Below are positions 8,040 through 15,045 of a stretch of 64,000 nucleotides of DNA, piece by piece. The DNA comes from Halobacillus fulvus. GTDB lineage: Bacteria > Bacillota > Bacilli > Bacillales > Halobacillaceae. Under the pieces are notes generated by a model, which did not search any database, had not been told where the DNA came from, and saw only the letters and a program-made list of their open reading frames with translations. Every line of letters begins with the position of its first letter. Position 1 is the stretch's first letter. Both the position numbers and the translations under genes were made by a program. Location of the stretch: contig SCFO01000002.1 in NCBI GenBank assembly GCA_004078665.1, forward strand, positions 186,001 through 250,000, in the 5' to 3' direction.

Positions 8040-9587
8040 ATGGCTAAATTATATGAGTTGCTGAAATCCATCGATGTGCTCGAGTCCTGGAACGGGCAAG
8101 ATAAAGATATTACAGGTCTTGCTTATAATTCAAGATCGGTCGAGCCTGGGAATATCTTTGTATGTATCAAAGGGTTTAAAACGGACGGGCATACGTATAT
8201 TCCGGAAGCTGTATCGAATGGAGCATCGGCTATTGTCGTAGAAGATTATCAGGAGGGCTGGGAGGACATCCCGCAATATCGGGTAGCGAACAGCCGCGCC
8301 TCACTCGCTGCTTTGAGCGACCATTTTTACGGACATCCATCAAGAGGGATGAAAACGATCGGCATTACAGCGACAAATGGGAAGACCTCCACTTCCTTTA
8401 TGACAAACGCCATTCTGGAAGAGCATGGTTGGAAGACAGGGCTGATTGGCACCGTCGTCGTCAAATACGGAGACTACTCAGAACCGACAAAATTGACGAC
8501 GCCAGAGTCATTGGACCTGCACCGTTATTTCGCACAAATGAAAAATCAGGATGTATCCCACGTTACGATGGAAGTCTCTTCTTCTGCTCTCGATTTGAAA
8601 CGAGTAGGCAGCGTGGATTTTGATATCGTATCCTTGAATAATATCAGTCGCGAGCACATCGATCTGCATGGATCGTTTGAAGAATATTTTAATAGTAAAG
8701 CAAGTTTGATCCGTGAAGCGGATGAAGACCAGTGGGCCGTGTTAAACTTAGACGATGAATATTCTGCCTCCTTGATCGATGAAACGAAAGCAAACATCCT
8801 GACGTTCAGCGTCGAAACGGGAGACGGAGATTTGATTTGTAAAAACCTTGACCTGTCCACTGGACGGGCGAAGTTCACGGTTGAAATCAGAAAGCCGTTT
8901 ACGGTAGGGGAAACAACGTATGAGCCTGGGGAATTCGATATCGAACTGTCTACGCCTGGTTATCATTCCGTCTACAATTCAATGGTCGCCATTGCGATCG
9001 GGTTATTGAATGAAATCCCATATGCTACGATCCAGAAAGGGTTGAAATCCTTCGGTGGTGTGGAACGGCGCTTTGAAATGGTCTTTGAAGAGGACTTCAA
9101 AATTCTCGATGACCATTTTGCCAACTATGGAAATATCAATGTGACGTTAAGCACGTTACAGCAAATGAAATATCGCGATCTGAAGCTTGTGTATGCCATA
9201 CGTGGAAGTCGCGGTCCGACAGTTAACCGTGAAAACGCAGAAGCGATTGCCGAATGGGCTCCTCGATTGGGGTTAACAGATTTAATTGCAACGGTAAGTA
9301 AGTCTCACGTAACAGAGAAGGATGTCGTCACGGATGAAGAAGTGCGGGTTTTCCGGGAAGTAATGGATGAAGCAGGAATTAACGTTCATTTTTACGAAGA
9401 GTTGGACGATGCGATCGATTATGCGTTGTCTGACGTGGATCAGGATGACGTAGTGTTACTGGCTGGATGCCAAGGCATGGACCCCGGAGCAAAAATTGCA
9501 CTCGAACAATTAAACAAAGCGAGACCAGAAATGGATGAAGAAAAACTGTTCAAGCCGCTGAAAAACAGAGTGGCCGGAATTCTCTAA
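8040..9587 (+). CDS. MurE-like Mur ligase (probable UDP-MurNAc tripeptide synthetase variant)
   Basis: This 515-residue Mur ligase has the MurE N-terminal domain (AYNSRSVEPGNIFVCIKG, residues 28-45), the P-loop TATNGKTS (110-117), TTPE (153-156), MEVSSSAL (177-184), HIDLHG (206-211) and Lys220, where family members carry a carbamate. The C-terminal amino-acid-binding domain is unusual. DDHFANYG (357-364) stands where canonical MurE has DYAHTP, no DNPR-type diaminopimelate motif is present, and LLAGCQG replaces the usual LLAGKGHE. The amino acid added is therefore probably not meso-DAP. L-ornithine fits Halobacillus walls, but this is inference. ATG 8040 has AAGG at 8028-8031 and a start like other MurE proteins; the upstream ATG at 7971 lacks a ribosome site. 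Confidence 0.8.
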   Translation: MAKLYELLKSIDVLESWNGQDKDITGLAYNSRSVEPGNIFVCIKGFKTDGHTYIPEAVSNGASAIVVEDYQEGWEDIPQYRVANSRASLAALSDHFYGHPSRGMKTIGITATNGKTSTSFMTNAILEEHGWKTGLIGTVVVKYGDYSEPTKLTTPESLDLHRYFAQMKNQDVSHVTMEVSSSALDLKRVGSVDFDIVSLNNISREHIDLHGSFEEYFNSKASLIREADEDQWAVLNLDDEYSASLIDETKANILTFSVETGDGDLICKNLDLSTGRAKFTVEIRKPFTVGETTYEPGEFDIELSTPGYHSVYNSMVAIAIGLLNEIPYATIQKGLKSFGGVERRFEMVFEEDFKILDDHFANYGNINVTLSTLQQMKYRDLKLVYAIRGSRGPTVNRENAEAIAEWAPRLGLTDLIATVSKSHVTEKDVVTDEEVRVFREVMDEAGINVHFYEELDDAIDYALSDVDQDDVVLLAGCQGMDPGAKIALEQLNKARPEMDEEKLFKPLKNRVAGIL

Positions 9588-9629
9588 GTTACCGTCGGAC
9601 GGTTCAGGTCTTTCGCAAGGAGGCATTTC

Positions 9630-10349
9630 ATGAATGACAAAATAATCGGTATTCTCGGAGGTATGGGGCCTGAAGCAACTGCCGAATGTTATATGAAGAT
9701 ACTACGGGCGACGAATGCAAGCAAGGACCAGGAGCATTATCGCGTCATCATCGACAGTAATGCAAAAATACCAGATCGTACAGAAGCGATCGCTGGAAGA
9801 GGGCCTAGTCCAGTGCCTGAAATGGTCTCAGCAGCCAAAAACCTCGAAAAATTAGGGGTCGATGTAGCGTGTATGCCATGTATGACGGCTCACTATTTTA
9901 TTGAGGAAGTGCAAAAAAGAGTATCTTATCCTTTGATGAATGCGTTTTTGGAAACGAAAAAATATATACAGGACGCCTATCCTGACGTGAAAAAGATTGG
10001 GGTCTTAGCTACGACAGGGACCATTCAGTCAGGGTTGTTTGATAAATACTTGGATAATGTCGATATTGTATATCCAACGCCGTTCACTCAGAAGGAAAAA
10101 GTGATGAATGCCATTTATGGTGAAAACGGCATTAAGAGTGGAAATACAAACGGAGAACCTTTGCAAATGCTAAAAGACGCTTCCGACGAACTGATCGACA
10201 ACGGGGCAGAGCTGATTATTTCCGGTTGTACAGAAATCGGACTTGTATTGAAAACTTATCATCTACCTACACCATTGCTCGATCCTATGGAAGTTGTCGC
10301 CCATGTTGTCGCCAAAGAGTCCGTTTATCAAAAGTCATCGTCCATGTAA
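9630..10349 (+). CDS. Aspartate/glutamate racemase family protein, probable aspartate racemase
   Basis: This 239-residue enzyme of the two-cysteine, cofactor-free racemase family interconverts L- and D-aspartate (or glutamate). The N-terminal IGILGGMGPEAT, the first catalytic Cys84 in CMPCMTAH and the second, Cys200, in ISGCTEIG are visible. The family motif is normally MPCNTAH; here Asn is replaced by Met85, which may alter substrate positioning. It follows the MurE-like gene by 42 bases with an AAGGAGG site and is the third gene of the cassette, so it probably supplies D-Asp to the ATP-grasp ligase. A terminator follows. Confidence 0.85.
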   Translation: MNDKIIGILGGMGPEATAECYMKILRATNASKDQEHYRVIIDSNAKIPDRTEAIAGRGPSPVPEMVSAAKNLEKLGVDVACMPCMTAHYFIEEVQKRVSYPLMNAFLETKKYIQDAYPDVKKIGVLATTGTIQSGLFDKYLDNVDIVYPTPFTQKEKVMNAIYGENGIKSGNTNGEPLQMLKDASDELIDNGAELIISGCTEIGLVLKTYHLPTPLLDPMEVVAHVVAKESVYQKSSSM

Positions 10350-10392
10350 TGTTCTTTGAATATACCTGGAATACTATCGATTCCATAAGAAC

Positions 10393-10423
10393 AAAGGCAG
10401 CTTGAGAAGAGCTGTCTTTTTTT
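10393..10423 (+). terminator. Terminator after the racemase gene
   Basis: GGCAGCT (10396-10402) pairs with AGCTGTC (10410-10416), one G-T pair, and is followed by seven T residues. Confidence 0.8.
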
Positions 10424-10675
10424 GCGTTCATTTTTTCTGTTTATATTCAAGAAGATTAAACTGTTGAGCTTCCAGGTAGGACTTTTTTATCTTGATGTCG
10501 AATAATAGACTTATAAAACCTGTCGAATAATGAACACTTTTAAGGGATTTTGTTGAGTTTTCCGTTTGCTTGTGGACAGATCATCTTTGAAAGGCGAGTA
10601 ATTACACATTGTTATATCGCCATATTCCTCTTTTCTCTGTTAAAGAATGAAACATAAATGTAATAATAATTTGTC
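10424..10675. other. Non-coding gap before the ftsX promoter
   Basis: This AT-rich stretch shows no open frame with a ribosome site and no recognisable repeat. In particular, no ftsE coding sequence or remnant is visible here, although ftsE normally precedes ftsX. Confidence 0.6.
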
Positions 10676-10703
10676 TTTTCATAGCGGATTTCTTTGATAT
10701 AAT
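10676..10703 (+). promoter_or_regulatory. Extended -10 promoter upstream of ftsX
   Basis: TTTTCA (10676-10681) lies 16 bases before a perfect TATAAT (10698-10703), which is preceded by TGA, the extended -10 pattern. It would start transcription near 10710, before the 36-codon frame at 10794. Confidence 0.65.
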
Positions 10704-10793
10704 GGGGAAGGTATCGCACCAAACGACAAAGTTCTAAACAACCGTATAGACAACATAGATAAACAATACGAGAAAGCTGGGAAGTGATTAAAG

Positions 10794-10904
10794 ATGTTCG
10801 ACAGGAATCACCTCAAGCATGAAGCGGTATTCAGGGAATATGCTGCTTCCTTGTTGACACGTTTGAACATGGAACGATTCAACAAGAGGTGTCCAGAGAA
10901 ATGA
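10794..10904 (+). CDS. Possible 36-residue leader ORF overlapping ftsX
   Basis: The frame ATG 10794 to TGA 10902-10904 encodes a charged 36-residue peptide (starts MFDRNHLKHEAVFREY) after a GGGAAGTGA site. Its stop overlaps the ftsX ATG at 10901 (ATGA), an arrangement typical of translational coupling. The sequence does not resemble the FtsE C-terminus. It may be a real small protein, a coupling leader or chance. Confidence 0.3.
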   Translation: MFDRNHLKHEAVFREYAASLLTRLNMERFNKRCPEK

Positions 10905-11794
10905 AGTTAAGAACGCTTGGCCGTCATGTAAAAGAAGGTTTTAAGAATTTAGCACGAAACTCTTGGATGACAGTAGCGTCTGTTTCAGCCGTAACTGTCA
11001 CTTTGCTTCTAGTAGGGGTCTTCGCAACGATTCTATTGAACCTTAATGATATTGGTTCACAAATAGAAGAAGACGTCGAAGTTCGTGTTTTCATAGATTT
11101 AACCGCTGAAGAGGCGGAACAGGATGATTTAAGGCAGCAGATTGAAGACATACCTCAAGCATCAACCGTGGAGTTTCAATCGAAAGAAGATGGCCTGAAT
11201 CGACTGATCGAAAGTTTGGGAGATGAAGGACAAGTATTCGAGTCTCTCAGAGATGAGAATCCATTGAATGACGTATTTGTCGTTCAAACGGAGAATCCGC
11301 AAGATACGATTCCGGTAGCGAAAAAAATTGAAGAGTTCCAAAATGTTGAAAAGGTAGAGTATGCGGAAGAAACGGTTGAACGTCTTTTCAACGTTATGGA
11401 CATCGCTAGAAATGTAGGGCTCGTCCTTATTGCCGGCTTGTTATTCACGGCAATGTTCCTGATTGCGAATACAATTCGGATTACGATCGTAGCCCGCAGA
11501 AAAGAAATTGAAATCATGAAAATGGTAGGAGCGACCAACTGGTTTATTCGCTGGCCATTTTTGATCGAAGGAGTTTTAATCGGTATTTTAGGAGCGCTTA
11601 TTCCTATTGCCGTCGTTATATTCGGATACGATTACTTGCATACAGAGATAACAACAAGGTATCCGACATTATTTATTGATGTTCTTCCGGTCTATCCATT
11701 CGTTCTTGAAGTCTCAGCATTGCTGATTCTGATGGGAATGATCATCGGATTGTGGGGAAGCTTCACATCAATACGTAAATACTTGAAAGTCTGA
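10901..11794 (+). CDS. ftsX: Cell division ABC transporter permease FtsX
   Basis: This 297-residue protein has the FtsX layout: a cytoplasmic N-terminus (LGRHVKEGFKNLARNSWMT), a first membrane helix (SVSAVTVTLLLVGVF), an extracellular domain of about 120 residues, then three C-terminal helices with the conserved EIEIMKMVGATNWFIRWPF loop. With FtsE it passes ATP-driven signals across the membrane to peptidoglycan hydrolases. ATG 10901 matches the start of B. subtilis FtsX; a GTG at 10889 in frame is the alternative. The partner ATPase gene ftsE is not next to it. The following gene is an EnvC/PcsB-like hydrolase, the usual type of FtsX target. Confidence 0.9.
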   Translation: MKLRTLGRHVKEGFKNLARNSWMTVASVSAVTVTLLLVGVFATILLNLNDIGSQIEEDVEVRVFIDLTAEEAEQDDLRQQIEDIPQASTVEFQSKEDGLNRLIESLGDEGQVFESLRDENPLNDVFVVQTENPQDTIPVAKKIEEFQNVEKVEYAEETVERLFNVMDIARNVGLVLIAGLLFTAMFLIANTIRITIVARRKEIEIMKMVGATNWFIRWPFLIEGVLIGILGALIPIAVVIFGYDYLHTEITTRYPTLFIDVLPVYPFVLEVSALLILMGMIIGLWGSFTSIRKYLKV

Positions 11795-11836
11795 TTTCGT
11801 CAATTATTCTGAAAGACACAGGGGAGGAAATGGAAG

Positions 11837-13174
11837 TTGAAGTTCAAGTTTTTTGTTGTTGCTCTGACCGTATGTCTTGGACTGGCCGGGCTGTTCCCTT
11901 CAGGTTCAGCTCTGGCCAACACTTTGAAAGATCGGCTTGAAGAAAATAAAGAACAACAATCTCAAAATGAGCAAGAAAAAGCTCAAACCGAACAAGAAAT
12001 TGCGGAAATTCAGGAAAATCAGGAACGAGTCAATCAGGAAATCGCAAGACTCGATAAGCAGATTTCTGAAACAAGAGAGAAGATTCAAACGAAAGAATCT
12101 GAAATTCAGCAAACGCGTGACAACATCGAGCAGTTGAAACAGGAAATCGCAGAGCTTGAGAAGCGAATTGCTGAGCGTGACGAATTATTAAAAGACCGTG
12201 TCAAATCTATGCACCAAAATGGTGGTTCTATTGATTACATAGATGTCTTGATGGGCGCCGAAAGCTTCGGGAACTTTCTTGAACGTGTAATCAGCTTGAA
12301 CACGATTGCTGAACAAGATAAAGAGCTTCTTGAACAGCACCGTGCAGATAAGGAAGCGGTAGAAACGAAGAAGGCTCAGGTAGAAGATGAACTAGCTTCA
12401 CTTGAGAACGATCTAGCAGAATTAGAATCTTTGAAAAGTGAACTTGATAGCAATAAAAAAGAAAAGAATGATTTACTAGCATCCCTTGAGCGTGAAGAAG
12501 AAGAACTTCATGACCATAAGATGGATATTGAAGAAGAAAACCGTACCTTAGCAGCTCAACAATCAGCTATGGAAAAAGAAATTGAACGTCAACGTAAAGA
12601 AGCAGAAGAGCGTGCACGTAAGGAAGCAGCTCGTAAAGAAGCTGAAAGAAAAGCAGCAGCTGAGGCGGCAGCAGCATCCCAAAGCTCCTCAAGCTCGTCT
12701 GATAGCAGCTCTAGCTCTTCTTCAAGTGCAAGTCAGGCTTCTGCGCCAAGCAGTAGTTCTTCCAATTTCATTTGGCCGTCAAATGCACCAGCTACTTCAG
12801 AATACGGGAATAGAATTCACCCTATTTACGGAACGGCGCGCTTGCATTCTGGTATCGACCAAGCTCGCGGAGGTATTGTTCCAATCGTGGCTTCTGCGAG
12901 TGGTACGGTCATTCGTGCAGACTACTCCTCCAGTTACGGGAACGTTGTCATGATTGCACACCGTATTAACGGTCAAACGTTCACAACGGTTTATGCGCAC
13001 ATGAGAAGTGGCTTAGCCGTATCTGCAGGACAATCTGTATCGCAAGGACAATTCCTTGGGAACATGGGAAGCACAGGTGATTCAACAGGCCAGCACTTAC
13101 ACTTTGAGATCCATGAAGGGTCTTGGAACGGTGCTCGTTCTAACTCTGTAAATCCACGTAAATATCTACCTTAA
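11837..13174 (+). CDS. Secreted M23 peptidoglycan hydrolase with coiled coil (EnvC/PcsB-like)
   Basis: This 445-residue secreted protein has a signal peptide (cleavage after about residue 27, SALA-N), long coiled coils (about residues 30-275), a Ser/Ala-rich linker (about 276-310) and a C-terminal LytM/M23 zinc endopeptidase domain with HSGIDQARG and HLHFEIH metal motifs. Proteins of this type are activated by FtsEX through the coiled coil and cut peptide cross-links during division or elongation. The start is TTG 11837, with GGAGG at 11823-11827; no ATG fits. It is 42 bases after ftsX, so probably co-transcribed. Confidence 0.9.
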   Translation: MKFKFFVVALTVCLGLAGLFPSGSALANTLKDRLEENKEQQSQNEQEKAQTEQEIAEIQENQERVNQEIARLDKQISETREKIQTKESEIQQTRDNIEQLKQEIAELEKRIAERDELLKDRVKSMHQNGGSIDYIDVLMGAESFGNFLERVISLNTIAEQDKELLEQHRADKEAVETKKAQVEDELASLENDLAELESLKSELDSNKKEKNDLLASLEREEEELHDHKMDIEEENRTLAAQQSAMEKEIERQRKEAEERARKEAARKEAERKAAAEAAAASQSSSSSSDSSSSSSSSASQASAPSSSSSNFIWPSNAPATSEYGNRIHPIYGTARLHSGIDQARGGIVPIVASASGTVIRADYSSSYGNVVMIAHRINGQTFTTVYAHMRSGLAVSAGQSVSQGQFLGNMGSTGDSTGQHLHFEIHEGSWNGARSNSVNPRKYLP

Positions 13175-13180
13175 TAGAGG

Positions 13181-13216
13181 AAAAGCACGTCAGTGATCAG
13201 CTGGCGTGCTTTTTTA
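13181..13216 (+). terminator. Terminator after the M23 hydrolase gene
   Basis: AAAAGCACGTCAG (13181-13193) pairs with CTGGCGTGCTTTT (13201-13213) with one G-T pair, followed by T residues. Confidence 0.9.
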
Positions 13217-13244
13217 GTCTATATTCATCGTTTGGAGGTTTCCT

Positions 13245-13868
13245 ATGGTTATTCCACCCTATTTGTTATGGCGTATCGGAGCGCTAGTCTTAGCTATCCT
13301 CGTATATCTGTTTCTGAGCAATCAGCCAGCGGAACATCGGAAGACAACGATCAATCATTTTATTAATCTGTCCATTACCCTTTTCGTTTCGCTGTTCGGT
13401 GCTAAATTTGTAACCAATGCCTCGTTGTTACTGGAATCCCCAATGGCCTTATTGGTCTATCCAAGTGGAACTCCGGAACTCTACATCGCTCTTGGAATCA
13501 CGACGGTTCAAGCCCTTTATATAATGAGGAAAGAAGAGAATAAAGACATTCTCCTTCAAGGACTTGTAATGATCGCATTGTTCACTTTGTTTTTCTTCGA
13601 TTTTTCGCGGGTCATATTTGTAGAAGGGCCAGTGAATGCTTCACTTTTTATTTGGTTTCTTTTTATAGTTGTTATGCTATTCAAGCCACAGTTCATCCTA
13701 GAATACGCCTCTGTAGCCATGCTTTTATTTGTTTTGACCAGCCTCTTTTGGATGACGCCAGATTTGATGGGGATGCGTGTCCATGTGTACTTCTATTTGT
13801 TTGGATTTATGTTTTTTAAAGGAGTCATCTCCATAAAGAACAAGATAGTTGATAAAGGCAGCATGTAA
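13245..13868 (+). CDS. Polytopic membrane protein of unknown function, paired with a TlpA-like gene
   Basis: This 207-residue, very hydrophobic protein has about six membrane helices (e.g. RIGALVLAILVYLFL at the N-terminus and two clusters near 105-165). No catalytic motif is recognised and there are no CxxC pairs. It is followed 17 bases later by a membrane-anchored thioredoxin gene, suggesting a shared redox or envelope role. It could be the membrane partner of the thioredoxin, but it does not look like CcdA. GGAGG precedes ATG 13245. Confidence 0.7.
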   Translation: MVIPPYLLWRIGALVLAILVYLFLSNQPAEHRKTTINHFINLSITLFVSLFGAKFVTNASLLLESPMALLVYPSGTPELYIALGITTVQALYIMRKEENKDILLQGLVMIALFTLFFFDFSRVIFVEGPVNASLFIWFLFIVVMLFKPQFILEYASVAMLLFVLTSLFWMTPDLMGMRVHVYFYLFGFMFFKGVISIKNKIVDKGSM

Positions 13869-13885
13869 AGAAGGGAAGGGATAGT

Positions 13886-14443
13886 ATGAAAAAGTGGTTG
13901 GTGTTTATTATCTTAGTTTTAATGCTTAGCTGGACTATATATGAAGGGGTAGGGGACACACCTTCAAATAACTACGACGAAGCTCTCATGATGGCTGAGG
14001 GACCAATACAAGTCGATCCTGACACTGGTCTGCAAAAAGGACAACTGGCACCAGATTTTACACTTTCGACGTTGGATGGTGGGGAGGTGACTTTATCAGA
14101 GTTCAAAGGAGAAAAAGTGATGCTTAACTTCTGGGCGACGTGGTGTCCGCCGTGCCGGGCAGAGATGCCGGATATGGAGAAGTTTCATGAGCAGCATGAT
14201 ATAAAAGTTCTGGCTGTAAATTTAACCGATTCTGAGAGCAGCGAGAGGAAAGTGGAGGAGTTTGTAGACGAGTATAACCTTTCGTTCACCGTTCTTATGG
14301 ATACTCAAGCTGACGTGAAAGCACAGTATCAAATTATTCCGGTACCTACTTCTATTTTCATTGATGAAGAGGGGAGAGTACAGAGTGTTGTGAAAGGAGC
14401 GATGAACTACGACATGATGGTTCAAAGATACAGGAACCTTTAA
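13886..14443 (+). CDS. Membrane-anchored TlpA/ResA-like thiol-disulfide oxidoreductase
   Basis: This 185-residue protein has an uncleaved N-terminal signal anchor (WLVFIILVLMLSWTIYEG) and an extracytoplasmic thioredoxin fold of the TlpA/ResA family. FWATWCPPCRAEMPDME carries the redox-active CPPC pair, and the cis-Pro region VPTSIFID follows about 75 residues later. Such proteins reduce specific disulfides outside the membrane, for example in cytochrome c maturation or spore cortex assembly. The exact target is unknown; it is nearest in type to YneN/StoA/ResA. It is probably in an operon with the preceding membrane protein. Confidence 0.85.
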   Translation: MKKWLVFIILVLMLSWTIYEGVGDTPSNNYDEALMMAEGPIQVDPDTGLQKGQLAPDFTLSTLDGGEVTLSEFKGEKVMLNFWATWCPPCRAEMPDMEKFHEQHDIKVLAVNLTDSESSERKVEEFVDEYNLSFTVLMDTQADVKAQYQIIPVPTSIFIDEEGRVQSVVKGAMNYDMMVQRYRNL

Positions 14444-14780
14444 TCCATGTTCTTACGAAGGGGGAGGGCATAGTGATTGGGCGACAATCTGAGCTTCCTC
14501 ATTTCTTTGGTAATTCGGAAGCTTATGTTCGTTACGCAACCTCCCCGTTGCTTTCCTCTCTATACTCCTTTACTGTTTTCACTTCAAATCTATGATCAAT
14601 ACATATTTATAGATTATCCACAAAGTTTATGTGCCTCCTTCTTAACTCCATTTACTAAATCAATCTTCTTCTAACAAAGTCTTTTTCGCCATAACGTGAT
14701 ACTTTCAATACTTTTGACTTAAATACTAAGACCGCGATTCTATAATCAACCATAAAACTCAGTCCGCGATTTTGGTTATT
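14444..14780. other. AT-rich intergenic region before the parM locus
   Basis: No convincing gene is seen. A 65-codon frame at 14477 has a hydrophobic, low-quality composition and no good family signal. GAGCTTCC and GGAAGCTT form a loose inverted repeat near 14490-14524 that could terminate the thioredoxin operon, but it lacks a clear T run. CCGCGATT occurs twice (around 14730 and 14765). Confidence 0.4.
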
Positions 14781-14955
14781 TTTTTGCATTTAAATAGTAA
14801 ATAATGGGTGTTTTCAATAATGAATACATGTGTACAAAAGGAATACATTACGTTTGCATTTATGTTTTCTTGTGTGCAAAGTTGTTTGCATGTTGATTTG
14901 AAAGTATGTGTGCAGTTTTGTGTTCTTGTGTTCTTTTTTAGTTACATGTAAGCAA
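14781..14955. repeat. Candidate parC-like centromere: clustered short repeats upstream of parM
   Basis: TTTGCAT occurs three times (14783, 14853, 14885). ATGTGTGCA or near matches occur four times (14828 ATGTGTACA, 14871 TGTGTGCA, 14906 ATGTGTGCA, 14946 ATGTAAGCA). All lie within 175 bases just before the actin-like gene. ParM/ParR systems usually carry ParR-binding repeats at exactly this place. Assignment as a centromere is inference. Confidence 0.4.
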
Positions 14956-14985
14956 TAATGAATACGCCATAAGGAGGATTGACTT

Positions 14986-15018
14986 ATGAATGAGAGTTTA
15001 ATAGATTTAAGAAAGTAA
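14986..15018 (+). CDS. Ten-codon leader ORF before parM
   Basis: ATG 14986 to TAA 15016-15018 encodes MNESLIDLRK behind a perfect AAGGAGG (14971-14977, 8-base spacing). The strong ribosome site in front of such a short frame suggests a regulatory leader peptide or a ribosome-loading site rather than a protein. Confidence 0.35.
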   Translation: MNESLIDLRK

Positions 15019-15045
15019 GGAAAAATAGTCATGAGGAGTGATGGT

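Noticed and set aside
10794-10904. 36-codon frame as a remnant of ftsE
   Set aside because: The residues do not match the conserved FtsE C-terminal region, and upstream DNA shows no other ATPase motifs; kept only as a possible leader ORF.
12680-12770. Short tandem-like serine codon repeats in the M23 hydrolase gene
   Set aside because: They encode a Ser/Ala-rich linker between coiled coil and peptidase domain, a normal feature of such secreted enzymes, not a separate repeat element.
14477-14674. 65-codon plus-strand frame in the gap before parM
   Set aside because: No ribosome site and low-complexity hydrophobic composition in AT-rich DNA; treated as non-coding.
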